The notes beneath the pieces were generated by a model. That model was not told the origin of the DNA. It saw only the letters and a list, made by a program, of their open reading frames with translations, and did no database searches. A program made the translations under genes and the position numbers. A stretch of DNA of 42,576 nt from an uncultured Eubacteriales bacterium (GTDB lineage: Bacteria; Bacillota; Clostridia; Oscillospirales; Acutalibacteraceae): assembly GCA_900317025.1 (NCBI GenBank), contig ONFG01000010.1, positions 1-42,576 on the forward strand, given 5' to 3'. Numbering within the stretch: the first letter of the stretch is position 1; the number at the start of each line of letters is the position of its first letter. This document shows, piece by piece, positions 32,791-41,941 of the stretch.

Positions 32791-33569
32791 AGTTCACCCC
32801 GAAGCTCGGAAAGCTTCTTCTTCTTATCGGCGGATCTCATGAGCGATTCACCGACAAGCACCGCGTCAGCACCGACAAATTCCAGACGCTCTACATCTTC
32901 CCTGCAGGAAACGCCGCTCTCGGAGACAAACAAAACTCCCGGCGGGACAAGCTCGCGAAGTCTGTGGCTGTTCTCTGTGTCGACGGTGAAATCTTTGAGG
33001 TTCCTGTTGTTGACGCCGATGAGCCTTGCTCCAGCAGCGACAGCCGCTTTTACCTCGGCTTCGTCGTGCGCCTCAACGAGCGCCGAAAGCCCGAGCGTTT
33101 CGCATATGCCCAAGTAGCTTTCAAGCTGATTATCTGAGATTATCGAGCAGATAATCAGTACGGCGGACGCGCCGAGCGTTTTCGCCTCGTATATCATGTA
33201 TTCGTCGACGGTGAAGTCCTTTCTCAGGCACGGTATCGAAACGGCGCTTGCGATCTCACGAAGATATTCGCTGCTGCCGAGAAACCATTTCGGCTCTGTA
33301 AGTACGGAGATGCAGTCCGCTCCTGCAGCTTCGTATTCGCGAGCGATGTCGAGATACGGGAAATCCGGGGCGATAAGTCCCTTTGAGGGCGACGCCTTCT
33401 TGCATTCGCAGATGAACGACACGCCCGGCTTTTTCAGCGCGTTCTCAAATGTGAAGCCGCCCTTAGGGAGCGAGAGCGCCGCCGCCTTCATCTGATCTGC
33501 GCTGACGAACTTTTTCGCCTCTTCAGTGCGCCTTTTTGCATACTCCGAAAGCTCGTCAAGAATACTCAT
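32787..33569 (-). CDS. trpC: Indole-3-glycerol phosphate synthase
   Basis: 260 residues. It closes the indole ring of CdRP to give indole-3-glycerol phosphate. Motifs: [13 protein letters not shown] near 53, [53 protein letters not shown] and VSESGVS, then [12 protein letters not shown]. The start overlaps the trpD stop (ATGA at 33566-33569). TrpC and TrpF are separate proteins here, not fused as in enteric bacteria. Confidence 0.97.
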   Translation of the reverse strand: MSILDELSEYAKRRTEEAKKFVSADQMKAAALSLPKGGFTFENALKKPGVSFICECKKASPSKGLIAPDFPYLDIAREYEAAGADCISVLTEPKWFLGSSEYLREIASAVSIPCLRKDFTVDEYMIYEAKTLGASAVLIICSIISDNQLESYLGICETLGLSALVEAHDEAEVKAAVAAGARLIGVNNRNLKDFTVDTENSHRLRELVPPGVLFVSESGVSCREDVERLEFVGADAVLVGESLMRSADKKKKLSELRGEL

Positions 33570-34597
33570 GCGTTTTCCTCCGAACGGTTGCTGACCTCTA
33601 TGAGCTTTTCGAGCGTTTCCAGTGCCTTGCCGGAGTCGATAAGGCTCGAGGCAAACTCGACGCCCTCTTTCATGCTGCCGGCCTTGCCACCGATGTAGAG
33701 CGACGCGCCCGCGTTCATGAGCACAGCGTTTCTCTTTGCGCCCTTCTCGCCCGAGAGGATCGCCCTTGTGATCTTTGCGTTTTCCTCGGGTGTTCCGCCG
33801 ACAAGCTCGCTCTTGTCGCAGCGCTCGAAGCCGAAGTCCTCGGGCTTGATCTCGTAGGATTTATACCAGCCGTTACTGATCTCGCAAACGGTCGTCGGGG
33901 AGCTTAAAGAGATCTCGTCGAGCTTATCCTGACCGAAAACGACCATACCCCTCTTAACGCCGAGGCTCACAAGAACCTGCGCCAGCGGCTCTACAAGGTA
34001 CTCGTCATACACACCGAGAAGCTGCATCGAGGGGGACGCGGGGTTTGTAAGAGGTCCAAGAATGTTGAAAACGGTGCGAAAACCAAGCTCTCTGCGGATA
34101 GCGCCGACGTACTTCATCGAGGAGTGGTACTCCTGCGCGAAGAAGAAGCACATTCCTGCCTCTTTAAGGAGCTCGACGCACTTGTCGGGCTTTTGCCTGA
34201 TGTTTACTCCGAGCGCTTCCAGACAATCGGCAGTTCCGCAAAGCGACGAAGCGGCTCTGTTGCCGTGCTTTGCGACCTTCATTCCACCGGCTGCCGCAAC
34301 GAGAGCCGACGTTGTGGAGATGTTGAAGCTGCCCGCGTTGTCGCCGCCCGTGCCGACGATCTCGAAGACGTCGAAGTCGGTCGTGACCTTCGTTGCGTGG
34401 TCTCTCATCGCTGCGGCGCAGCCTGCGATCTCGTCCTTAGTCTCGGCACGCGCGCTCTTGGTAGAGAGCGAAGCGAGGAACGCGGCGTTCTGAGTAGGCG
34501 TAGTCTCGCCGCTCATTATCTCGTTCATTACTGCGTACGCCTCGTCGTAGGTAAGGTCTTCCTTGTTTACGATCTTTACTATGGCTTCTTTTATCAT
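33566..34597 (-). CDS. trpD: Anthranilate phosphoribosyltransferase
   Basis: 343 residues. It joins anthranilate and PRPP. Motifs: [15 protein letters not shown] (PRPP/Mg loop, about 82-96), [54 protein letters not shown], and DEISL later. It is a pure TrpD, not fused to TrpG. GGAGAGG precedes ATG 34597, 24 bases after the trpG stop. The downstream end overlaps trpC. Confidence 0.97.
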   Translation of the reverse strand: MIKEAIVKIVNKEDLTYDEAYAVMNEIMSGETTPTQNAAFLASLSTKSARAETKDEIAGCAAAMRDHATKVTTDFDVFEIVGTGGDNAGSFNISTTSALVAAAGGMKVAKHGNRAASSLCGTADCLEALGVNIRQKPDKCVELLKEAGMCFFFAQEYHSSMKYVGAIRRELGFRTVFNILGPLTNPASPSMQLLGVYDEYLVEPLAQVLVSLGVKRGMVVFGQDKLDEISLSSPTTVCEISNGWYKSYEIKPEDFGFERCDKSELVGGTPEENAKITRAILSGEKGAKRNAVLMNAGASLYIGGKAGSMKEGVEFASSLIDSGKALETLEKLIEVSNRSEENA

Positions 34598-34621
34598 GGT
34601 GTTCCTCTCCTTATATATATT

Positions 34622-35194
34622 TTATACTTTAAAGTCTATAAAGTTTTTGAGCATCATCTTTCCGTCGGGCGTCATGATCGACTCGGGGTGAAACTGCACT
34701 CCGAAGACCGGAAGGGTCTTGTGCTGTACCGCCATTACCTCGCCGTCTTCCGTGACGGCCGTTACCTCAAGCTCCTCGGGAAGCGATCCATCGTCTGCCG
34801 CGAGCGAGTGGTAACGCGCAACGGGCGCGCGCTCCGGGCAGCCCTTGAAAATCGGGCAGGAAAGATCAAGCTTTGCGATCGACTGCTTGCCGTGCATAAG
34901 CCGCTTTGCGTAGGTGACCTTGCCGCCGAAAGCCTCGCAAATCGCCTGGTGACCGAGGCAAACGCCGAGGATCGGGAACTCGCCGCCGAGTCTTCTTGCC
35001 GCCTCGACGATCACGCCGGCGTCCTCCGGTCTGCCGGGGCCCGGCGAAAGAATGATCCTTTCGGTATTTAACGCGCGTATCTCGGCTACCGTCAGCTCGT
35101 CGTTGCGGACGACCTTTATGTCGGGGTCAAGCTCGCCGACAAGCTGGTATAGATTATATGAAAAGCTGTCATAGCTGTCGATCAGCAGAGTCAT
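34622..35194 (-). CDS. trpG: Anthranilate synthase glutamine amidotransferase subunit
   Basis: 190 residues, a class I amidotransferase that supplies ammonia from glutamine to TrpE. Start motif LLIDSYDSFSYNLYQ; oxyanion PGPGRPEDAG; catalytic Cys in LGVCLGHQAICEAFGG; His/Glu in VQFHPESIMT. I start at ATG 35194, overlapping the trpE stop by four bases with GGAGGTGG upstream; a longer frame reaches into trpE and is not used. It may also serve para-aminobenzoate synthase, as in Bacillus, but no pab gene is present here. Confidence 0.96.
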   Translation of the reverse strand: MTLLIDSYDSFSYNLYQLVGELDPDIKVVRNDELTVAEIRALNTERIILSPGPGRPEDAGVIVEAARRLGGEFPILGVCLGHQAICEAFGGKVTYAKRLMHGKQSIAKLDLSCPIFKGCPERAPVARYHSLAADDGSLPEELEVTAVTEDGEVMAVQHKTLPVFGVQFHPESIMTPDGKMMLKNFIDFKV

Positions 35195-36657
35195 AAGTCC
35201 ACCTCCTGTGCAAGTTCGAGCGCCTTGAGCGAAGCCTTCGCCTTGTTGAGACACTCGTCGTATTCCTTATCCGGAATCGAATCGGCAACAATCCCCGCGC
35301 CGCTTCTTACAAACACCTTCCCGTTTTTCTTGTATGCTATCCTTATAGCGATGCACGTGTCCATGTTGCCGGTGAAGTCGATGTATCCGATAGCGCCGCC
35401 GTAAATTCCGCGTTTGTTGTTTTCAAGTTCGCCGATGAGCTGGCAGGCTCGGATCTTTGGCGCGCCCGAGAGCGTTCCAGCGGGGAGAACCGCCTCAACG
35501 GCGTCGAGTGCGTCAAAGCGACCGTCTATCTCTCCGCGGACAGTCGAGCCGATGTGCATAACGTGGGAGTAGCGCTCGATCGAATGAAGCTTTTCGACAG
35601 AGACACTGCCGAAGCGGCTGATCTTACCCAAGTCGTTTCTGCCGAGGTCCACGAGCATATTGTGCTCGGCAAGCTCCTTTTCATCGGCGAGAAGCTCCGT
35701 CTCGAGAGCTTTATCCTCCTCGGGCGTCTTTCCTCTTGGGCGTGTTCCCGCAAGAGGAAATGTATGGAGCACGCCGTTTTCAAGCTTCACCAGCGTTTCA
35801 GGAGAAGCACCTGCGACCTCAACATCGGTTCCCGAGAAGTAGAACATATACGGCGATGGGTTGATCGTTCTTAAAATGCGGTACGTGTTGAAGAGAGATC
35901 CTTCAAACGGTGCCTCAAGGCGGTTTGAAAGGACGATCTGAAAAATATCGCCCTCACGGATATGCGTTTTTGCCTTTTCGATCATTTCGCAGAAGCGCTC
36001 GCGGGAGAAAAGCGGCTTGACATCGCCGAGAAGCTTTCCTCCCGGTTCTCTGAGCTTTTCGCCGTTTCTCAGAAGTTCGGCAGTCTGTTTAAGCTCCATG
36101 ACCGCTTTATTGTAGCCGGCTTCTTTGTCGTCAAGCCTCATGTTGGCGATCAGCACGATTTTCTGGCTCACATTGTCGAAGGCTATTACCTTGTCGAAAA
36201 GCATGAGGTCAACGTCCTTAAACGCCTCGGTGTCTTCCGTTTTTACCCTTGCCGTAGGCTCGCTGTAGCCGAGGTAGTCGTATGAGAAATAGCCTACAAG
36301 CCCGCCCGTGAACGGCGGAAGGTAGTCAAAGCGCGGGCTTTTGTAGCCCGACAGAAGCTGACGGATACAGGAAGACGGGGCGTCGGTCGTCATTTTGATG
36401 CCGCCGGCAGAAAGCTTGCCATCGATACAGGTGATCTCCGTCTTCGGGTCATAGCCGAGGAAGGTGTAGCGGCCCCACGTTTCGTTTGCCTGTGCGGATT
36501 CGAGCATATAGCAGTGAGACGAGACGTTCTTTAGAATGCGCATCGCCTCGATCGGCGTAATAAAATCCGCAAGCAGCTCGCAGCTCAACGGCACGATGTC
36601 GTATTTTCCTTCTTCGCGGATACGAGTGATGTCGTCAAGACTTGGTAAGATCTTCAT
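35191..36657 (-). CDS. trpE: Anthranilate synthase chorismate-binding subunit
   Basis: 488 residues. It makes anthranilate from chorismate with TrpG. The N-terminal part has the tryptophan-feedback region MLESAQANETWGRYTFLG (about 52-69). The catalytic chorismate-binding domain contains IFQIVLSNR, AGASPETLVKL, PLAGTRPRG, HNMLVDLGRNDLG, GEIDGRFDALDAVEAVLPAG and GAPKIRA. It is the first gene of the trpEGDCF operon. AAAGGAGG precedes ATG 36657, just behind two successive terminators (36674-36758) in a T-box leader. Confidence 0.97.
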   Translation of the reverse strand: MKILPSLDDITRIREEGKYDIVPLSCELLADFITPIEAMRILKNVSSHCYMLESAQANETWGRYTFLGYDPKTEITCIDGKLSAGGIKMTTDAPSSCIRQLLSGYKSPRFDYLPPFTGGLVGYFSYDYLGYSEPTARVKTEDTEAFKDVDLMLFDKVIAFDNVSQKIVLIANMRLDDKEAGYNKAVMELKQTAELLRNGEKLREPGGKLLGDVKPLFSRERFCEMIEKAKTHIREGDIFQIVLSNRLEAPFEGSLFNTYRILRTINPSPYMFYFSGTDVEVAGASPETLVKLENGVLHTFPLAGTRPRGKTPEEDKALETELLADEKELAEHNMLVDLGRNDLGKISRFGSVSVEKLHSIERYSHVMHIGSTVRGEIDGRFDALDAVEAVLPAGTLSGAPKIRACQLIGELENNKRGIYGGAIGYIDFTGNMDTCIAIRIAYKKNGKVFVRSGAGIVADSIPDKEYDECLNKAKASLKALELAQEVDL

Positions 36658-36673
36658 GATCGTTCCTCCTTTA

Positions 36674-36712
36674 AATAAAAAAAGCTCCTCCGACCCATGC
36701 CGTCAGCGAAGC
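36674..36712 (-). terminator. Second intrinsic terminator in the trp leader
   Basis: Minus strand: GCTTC(N)CTGAC pairs with GTCGG(N)GGAGC around a seven-base loop, followed by seven T. It lies between the T-box terminator and the trpE ribosome site. Transcription must pass it after T-box antitermination. Confidence 0.75.
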
Positions 36713-36713
36713 C

Positions 36714-37020
36714 AAAACAAAAAAGCCCCTGACAGACCATAGATCTGATCTGTCAAGGACGAATAATTCTTTGAATATCCGCGGTGCCACCTTGATTTAC
36801 GGAGTACTCCGTACACTTAGCGGGATACCAACATATCCCCGGCAAATAACGCCTGCCCGGACGTCGCAGAATACTCGGCGGCTGCACAAACCTGCACCGC
36901 GCCTTTGACTGCGCCCTCAGCGGCCCATTTGACGATTTGTTTCCTACCCGACTCTCAGCATCGCGGGCTCTCTGTGAAGGCATCATCGCCGTTATCTCCG
37001 CTTCAACGGTTTAATATTCT
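36714..37020 (-). promoter_or_regulatory. T-box leader of the trp operon
   Basis: The minus-strand T-box sequence AAGGTGGCACCGCGG lies at 36793-36779. Stem I elements (AGAGAGCCC, GCTGAGAGTCGGG) lie upstream near 36950-36980. The terminator CCTTGACAGA…TCTGTCAGGGG with TTTTTTGTTTT lies at 36758-36714. A TGG triplet at 36927-36925, in the expected specifier region, would read tRNA-Trp, as suits trp genes. Uncharged tRNA would allow readthrough into trpE. Confidence 0.9.
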
Positions 37021-37029
37021 GATGTAGTT

Positions 37030-37058
37030 ATTCTATACCACAGATTCTCAAAAGTCAA
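37030..37058 (-). promoter_or_regulatory. trp operon promoter
   Basis: Minus strand: -35 TTGACT (37058-37053), 17-base spacer, -10 TAGAAT (37035-37030). It starts about 75 bases after the asnB stop, directly before the T-box leader. Confidence 0.82.
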
Positions 37059-37133
37059 TAAGCGAAACCAATTGTTCACAGAAAATTCATAATTAACTTT
37101 TACTCCCTGTGCCGATGCCCTTGCCTTCGTAAG

Positions 37134-38966
37134 TCAGACAAGCGTTACCTTGTATTTGCGAAGCCAATAGTCTACCTGCGCGATGTAGGCGAGTATCTGC
37201 GGCGCTTTCATAAGCTGACCGTACCACGGCGAAGGAATGCTCTCGGGGTCTTCGATTATCCTGCGAACGCCGTCATGGTCGAGCATCTCGTAAAGCGGCG
37301 ACATCTTGTCTGCAAACACCCTTTCGGCGCCCTCCGCGCAAAGCTTGTGGTAGATAGGGTTGTGAGTTTTCGGGTAGGGCGATTTCTTTCGCCACGCAAC
37401 GCTCTCGGGCAGTATATCCGAAAACGCTTCGCGGACTATCCCCTTTTCGCGCCCGTGAAGCGCTTTAAACTCCCACGGCATATTATAGGCGTACTGCACG
37501 AGCCTGTAGTCGCAAAACGGCACGCGCACCTCAAGCCCCGAGTACATCGAGCAGCGGTCCTTTCGGTCGAGCAGCGTCTGCATGAACCATCCGAAATTGA
37601 GCATGAACATCTCCCTCATTCGGCGCTTGTGAGGCGTGTCTGAGGGGAGATAATCGGTCGCTCTGACAGTCTGCTCGTAGCGGCTGTGAACGTACTCCTC
37701 TCCGCGCGGAAGGAAACCGGGCTTCAATACGGAGCGGCGGACCTCCTGAGAGCGCGACCACGGGAAGCACTCCTCAAAAAGAATCGCTTCGTTATGATAC
37801 CACGGATAACCGCCAAAAAGCTCGTCGGCACATTCGCCCGAGAGAGCTACGGTAAAATCGCGCTTTACCTCGCGGCAAAACAGCAGCAGCGAGGAATCGA
37901 CGTCGACCATGCCGGGAAGGTCACGCGCCTCGACCGCTTCAAAGAGCGCGCTGTAAAGGTCTTCGTTGTCGATCACGACGTTGTGGTGAGCCGAACCTAT
38001 CGCGTTCACCATCGTGTCGATGAATTCCTCGTCGGAATTCGGCTGAAAAAAGCTCTTCTTGAAGTATTTTGCGTTGTCGGTGTAGTTTACGGAGTACGTG
38101 TCGAGCGTATTGCCTCTCTTTCTGAAATACTCCGCGGCAACGGTCGAGATGATGCTGCTGTCAAGCCCGCCCGAAAGGAACGTACAGAGCGGAACGTCGC
38201 TGACGAGCTGGCGCTCTACCGCGTCGGTCAGCAGAAAGCGCGTGTACTCGACCGTCTGTGAGCGCGTGTGCTGGTGCTCATGCGCGGTAACTCGAAAATA
38301 GCGGCGCTTTATCAGCGTGCCGTTTTTGTATACGCCGCACTCGCCGGGCAGCAGCTCGTAAACTCCCCTGAAAACGCCGCTTCCGGGTGTTCTCCCGGGA
38401 CCGGTGAAGAAGACCTCCATCAACCCCTGCTCGTCGATCTCAGGCTTTACCAGCGGATTTGCGAGAAGAGTTTTGATCTCCGAGGCGAAGATGAAGCAGC
38501 CGTCCGGTTCGCTGTAGAAAAAAGGCTTTACACCGATCGGGTCGCGCGCGACAAAAAGCGAACGGTCACCGCTGTCGTAAACGGCAAAGGAGAATATCCC
38601 GTTTAAGCGCTCGGGGCATTTCTCTCCCCAGCAGAGGTACGATTTTAAAATCACCTCAGTGTCGGAGCGCCCGAAAAAGCTGAAGCCCTGCGACAAAAGT
38701 TCCCGCCTCAGCTCCTTCGTGTTGTAAAGCTCGCCGTTATAGACGAGAGTTACGGTGCGCCCGCCCTGCACTTCGCTCATGGGTTGCTTGCCGTCTTCGG
38801 GCGCTATGACAGTAAGGCGACGGTGAATGAGCGCTACGCTCTCGCCGACAAACATTCCGTGCTCGTCGGGACCTCGTCTTCTGAGGGTTTCGCTCATCGC
38901 CTCGAGAACGGGCGTATTGTCGATCATTTTTTCACGGTCGGAATACCAACCTGCGATTCCACACAT
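37134..38966 (-). CDS. asnB: Asparagine synthetase (glutamine-hydrolysing)
   Basis: 610 residues. It makes asparagine from aspartate, ATP and glutamine. The class II amidotransferase starts with the catalytic Cys2 in MCGIAGW; RRGPDEHG, VYNGELYNTKELR and GRSDTEV follow. The synthetase half has the PP-loop SGGLDSS at 265-271 and SGECADELFGGYPWYH further on; EVRVPFCDYRLV and RKKSPYPKTHNP are C-terminal. GGAGG precedes ATG 38966. No clear terminator is seen behind it, so some transcripts could read into the trp leader. It lies between the type III GS and trp genes. Confidence 0.96.
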   Translation of the reverse strand: MCGIAGWYSDREKMIDNTPVLEAMSETLRRRGPDEHGMFVGESVALIHRRLTVIAPEDGKQPMSEVQGGRTVTLVYNGELYNTKELRRELLSQGFSFFGRSDTEVILKSYLCWGEKCPERLNGIFSFAVYDSGDRSLFVARDPIGVKPFFYSEPDGCFIFASEIKTLLANPLVKPEIDEQGLMEVFFTGPGRTPGSGVFRGVYELLPGECGVYKNGTLIKRRYFRVTAHEHQHTRSQTVEYTRFLLTDAVERQLVSDVPLCTFLSGGLDSSIISTVAAEYFRKRGNTLDTYSVNYTDNAKYFKKSFFQPNSDEEFIDTMVNAIGSAHHNVVIDNEDLYSALFEAVEARDLPGMVDVDSSLLLFCREVKRDFTVALSGECADELFGGYPWYHNEAILFEECFPWSRSQEVRRSVLKPGFLPRGEEYVHSRYEQTVRATDYLPSDTPHKRRMREMFMLNFGWFMQTLLDRKDRCSMYSGLEVRVPFCDYRLVQYAYNMPWEFKALHGREKGIVREAFSDILPESVAWRKKSPYPKTHNPIYHKLCAEGAERVFADKMSPLYEMLDHDGVRRIIEDPESIPSPWYGQLMKAPQILAYIAQVDYWLRKYKVTLV

Positions 38967-39000
38967 AAATTACCTCCGGATCGAATTCTTAAAATGGTGC

Positions 39001-39014
39001 ATAGTAAATACTAT
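39001..39014 (-). promoter_or_regulatory. Palindrome in the asnB upstream region
   Basis: ATAGTA-AA-TACTAT, a perfect inverted repeat 35 bases before the asnB start. It contains a possible -10 (TACTAT) with a poor -35. It may be an operator or only part of the promoter. Confidence 0.4.
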
Positions 39015-39091
39015 TCGCCGAACGAAAAAAAATGACGGCAGCCGCGATATGGACGCTAACTTTTATATTCAGCGCCGCTCACGCGCAGGCG

Positions 39092-39127
39092 AGCAAAAAG
39101 CCCTCCACTAAGGGAGGGCTTTTTGCT
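39092..39127. terminator. Terminator after the type III glutamine synthetase
   Basis: A long A-rich/GC stem: AGCAAAAAGCCCTC pairs with GAGGGCTTTTTGCT around a short loop. It is symmetrical and can work on both strands. It separates the GS gene from asnB. Confidence 0.9.
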
Positions 39128-39145
39128 GTGTTATGTTCAAGTTTA

Positions 39146-41236
39146 TCAAACGCCGAAAAGGATCTCGCCGTAGGAAGGATAAGGCCATGCTTCGGCGGAA
39201 GTTTTCTTCTCCATGTCGTCACCGATGGTACGAAGTTCGCCCATTAGAGCAAACACCTTCTCGCGGTAATACATCGCAAGAGAAAGAACCTCAGTATAGG
39301 CTGCCGCACCGTAAACGGCTGCTTTCAGCTCATCCGTCTTCTTGACGAAGGCTTCAAGCTTTTCAGAAAGTTCCTGCGCGAGCGTTGTCTCTGCGTAAAC
39401 GGAAATCGCAGGAGAAAGCGCCTTCTTTGCGAGGGCAGCGTCCGCAAGGCGGTTTACAAAGCCGATGACTGCCGGAGTGATGTTCTTTTCCGCCATGTCG
39501 ATCATTGTAAGGGCCTCGATGCGGATCTCCTTTGAGTAGTGTTCAAGTTCTATCTCGTAGCGGGCGTGGATCTCCGCTTCGGACACGATACCGTTTCTTA
39601 CGAAGAGGTCAACGTTTTTCTTGTCTATATAATGAGACATCGCCTCGGGCATGGAACGGAAGTTGCAAAGACCTCTTCTCTCTGCCTCGGCTACCCACTC
39701 ATCAGAGTAGTTGTCGCCGTTGAAGATGATGTTCTTGTGTTCTGTAAGGGTCTTTCTGATGAGTGCCTTCATAGCGGCTTCGAGATCGTCCGCGTCTTTA
39801 AGCTCGTCGTAGAAGCCTGCAAGCTCGTCGGCTACCATCGTGTTGAGCATATAGTTCGGGCAAGCGATGTTGAGAGAAGAGCCAAGCGCTCTGAACTCGA
39901 ACTTGTTTCCCGTAAAGGCGAACGGAGAGGTGCGGTTTCTGTCGGAGGTGTCCTTTTTGAAATCGGGAAGCACATCTACGCCTGTAAGCATTTCGACCTT
40001 GCCGCTGCTGCGGTACTCCGTGCCGTTTACGATCGAATCAACAAGCGCGCCGAGGTCGTCGCCAAGGTACATCGAGATGATTGCGGGAGGCGCCTCGTTT
40101 GCGCCGAGGCGGTGGTCGTTGCCTGCGGAAGCGACCGTAAGCCTGAGCAGATCCTGGTATTCATGAACAGCCTTTACGATAGCTGCGAGGAAAAGCTGGA
40201 ACTGGAGATTGTTTTCGGGAGTCTTGCCGGGATCGAGAAGATTCTCGCCTGTGTTGGTCGAGATGGACCAGTTATTGTGCTTGCCCGAGCCGTTAACGCC
40301 TGCAAACGGCTTCTCGTGGAGCAGGCAGACCAGACCGTGCTTCTCGGCAGTCTTCTTCATTACCTCCATCGTAAGCTCGTTGTGATCTGTGGCGATATTA
40401 GAAGTCGCAAAGATCGGCGCCAGCTCATGCTGCGAGGGAGCGACCTCGTTATGCTTCGTCTTAGCCATAACGCCGAGCTTCCAAAGCTCCTCGTCGAGAT
40501 CGTTCATAAAGGCTGCCACTCTCGTCTTGATTGAGCCGAAGTAGTGGTCTTCAAGCTCCTGTCCCTTCGGAGCGGGTGCTCCAAAGAGCGTTCTTCCGGT
40601 GTAGATAAGGTCGGGGCGCTTGTCGTACATCTCCTTGTCGATGAGGAAATACTCCTGCTCAGGACCTACCGTAGTAGTAACGCGCGTTACGTCTTCCTTG
40701 CCGAGAAGATGAAGAACGTCTACGGCAACGCTGCTGAGCTTCTCCATCGAACGGAGCAGCGGCGTCTTCTTGTCGAGCACCTCGCCTGTATAAGAGCAGA
40801 ACGCCGTCGGGATATAGAGCGTTTTATCGCGGATGAACGCCGGTGAGGTCGGATCCCACGTTGTGTAGCCTCTCGCCTCGAAAGTAGCGCGGATACCGCC
40901 GGAGGGGAACGAAGATGCGTCCGGCTCGCCCTTTATAAGCTCCTTGCCCGAGAACTCCATGATGACCTGTCCGTCGCTTGCGGGATAGATGAAGCTGTCG
41001 TGCTTCTCGGCGGTAACGCCCGTCATGGGCTGAAACCAGTGGGTGTAATGAGTGCAGCCCATTTCGACCGCCCACTCCTTCATCGCGTTAGCAACACCAT
41101 TAGCTACGCTCAAGTCGAGCGGATCGCCGTTCTTGATCGTCCTCTTCAGCGCCTTATATGTCGCATGAGGAAGACGCTCCTCCATCTTGCGGTCATTAAA
41201 CACCATACTTCCGAAGAGCTCGGGAACATTTGCCAT
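39146..41236 (-). CDS. glnN: Type III glutamine synthetase
   Basis: 696 residues, the large GS form found in Bacteroides, cyanobacteria and Clostridia. Visible: [33 protein letters not shown] (metal-binding Glu), [24 protein letters not shown]-like [29 protein letters not shown] and [18 protein letters not shown] start at ATG 41236, with AGGAG nine bases upstream; an in-frame TTG at 41245 is too close to that site. A separate promoter and a leader terminator precede it. Together with glnA the cell has two unrelated GS forms, probably used in different nitrogen states. Confidence 0.96.
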   Translation of the reverse strand: MANVPELFGSMVFNDRKMEERLPHATYKALKRTIKNGDPLDLSVANGVANAMKEWAVEMGCTHYTHWFQPMTGVTAEKHDSFIYPASDGQVIMEFSGKELIKGEPDASSFPSGGIRATFEARGYTTWDPTSPAFIRDKTLYIPTAFCSYTGEVLDKKTPLLRSMEKLSSVAVDVLHLLGKEDVTRVTTTVGPEQEYFLIDKEMYDKRPDLIYTGRTLFGAPAPKGQELEDHYFGSIKTRVAAFMNDLDEELWKLGVMAKTKHNEVAPSQHELAPIFATSNIATDHNELTMEVMKKTAEKHGLVCLLHEKPFAGVNGSGKHNNWSISTNTGENLLDPGKTPENNLQFQLFLAAIVKAVHEYQDLLRLTVASAGNDHRLGANEAPPAIISMYLGDDLGALVDSIVNGTEYRSSGKVEMLTGVDVLPDFKKDTSDRNRTSPFAFTGNKFEFRALGSSLNIACPNYMLNTMVADELAGFYDELKDADDLEAAMKALIRKTLTEHKNIIFNGDNYSDEWVAEAERRGLCNFRSMPEAMSHYIDKKNVDLFVRNGIVSEAEIHARYEIELEHYSKEIRIEALTMIDMAEKNITPAVIGFVNRLADAALAKKALSPAISVYAETTLAQELSEKLEAFVKKTDELKAAVYGAAAYTEVLSLAMYYREKVFALMGELRTIGDDMEKKTSAEAWPYPSYGEILFGV

Positions 41237-41267
41237 AATAAACAACTCCTATTAACACAATTTGATA

Positions 41268-41314
41268 CAAAAAAAGACAAGAACGCCGAAAGCTGTAAGC
41301 TTGCGACGTCCTTG
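41268..41314 (-). terminator. Leader terminator/attenuator of the type III GS gene
   Basis: Minus strand: CAAGGACGTCG (41314-41304) pairs with CGGCGTTCTTG (41288-41278), with an inner AAGCT/AGCTT helix, followed by TCTTTTTTT. It sits between the promoter (41331-41359) and the GS start, so readthrough must be controlled or leaky. The loop does not match the ANTAR A1-G4 pattern. Confidence 0.8.
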
Positions 41315-41330
41315 CCGTATCTACGCTGTT

Positions 41331-41359
41331 AGTATACATCACTTTTTTTCTTCTGTCAA
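41331..41359 (-). promoter_or_regulatory. Promoter of the type III GS gene
   Basis: Minus strand: perfect -35 TTGACA (41359-41354), 17-base spacer, -10 TATACT (41336-41331). The transcript leader is about 90 bases. Confidence 0.9.
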
Positions 41360-41490
41360 TACTTTCTGAAATATTTTTTCGATTTCTTGCAAAAAGGAGC
41401 AAAACTACGGCGTGAAAGTCCAGTTTTTGCAGGATTTTAATAATCAAAAATCATTTTTGCATTTTACAAGGAAACGACGCGAAGATGTAC

Positions 41491-41530
41491 AGAAGAATAA
41501 AACGCACGGAGACACCTTTTCTCCGCGCGC
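41491..41530 (-). terminator. Terminator of rnpB
   Basis: Minus strand: an 11-pair stem (GCGCGCGGAGA with TCTCCGTGCGT, 41530-41520 with 41512-41502), then TTTTATTCTT. It lies 30 bases after the RNase P RNA. Confidence 0.85.
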
Positions 41531-41559
41531 TTTATTGATTGCGTTTTCAAAACAAAGGA

Positions 41560-41906
41560 GGACCAGACCTATAAGCCGAGTTCTGTTAAAAGCAGTCATC
41601 TATCTTGGCGCATCGTTACCGATGCGCTCACTGCCACCTCCACCGGACACGCCGGGCAAGCGTATTGTCCGTCCACGGTGTTGCTCTGAATAGGGTTTGC
41701 AGGGCCGCAGGCTTCCGCCTGCGCCGGTGAGCTCTTACCTCGCCTTTCCACCCTTACCTGCAAAAGCAGGCGGTATATCTCTGTTGCACTTTCCCTGAGG
41801 TCGCCCTCGGCGGCTGTTAGCCGTTATTCCGCCCTGTAGAGCTCGGACTTTCCTCGCATACAGCCTTTCGGCATAAGTACCCGCGACTGCTCAGTCTGCT
41901 CCGTCT
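41560..41906 (-). ncRNA. rnpB: RNase P RNA
   Basis: On the minus strand the conserved cores are all present: GAGGAAAGTCCGAGCTC near the 5' end, ACAGGGCGGAATAACGGC, GAGGGCGACCTCAGGGAAAG, GCAACAGAGA, GGTAAGGGTGGAAAGGCG, ACCCTATTCAGAGCAA, and the 3' core GAACTCGGCTTATAGG. The length of about 347 bases is normal. It is the catalytic RNA that matures tRNA 5' ends. The promoter at 41913-41941 fixes the 5' end near 41906; the exact 3' end is not certain. Confidence 0.96.
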
Positions 41907-41912
41907 GTTACA

Positions 41913-41941
41913 ATTATACACCATGCACCTGTTATTGTCAA
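41913..41941 (-). promoter_or_regulatory. rnpB promoter
   Basis: Minus strand: TTGACA (41941-41936), 17-base spacer and TATAAT (41918-41913), a perfect consensus, as expected for a strongly expressed stable RNA. Confidence 0.95.

Noticed and set aside
36657-36697. Short leader peptide overlapping the trpE start (ATG in the loop of the second terminator, ending in ATGA)
   Set aside because: No ribosome site, no Trp codons, and the frame is only 14 codons; the overlap is probably chance.
41268-41330. Second ANTAR target in the type III GS leader
   Set aside because: I looked for six-base loops with A1 and G4; the hairpin closes on a three- to five-base loop, and no suitable upstream hairpin exists.
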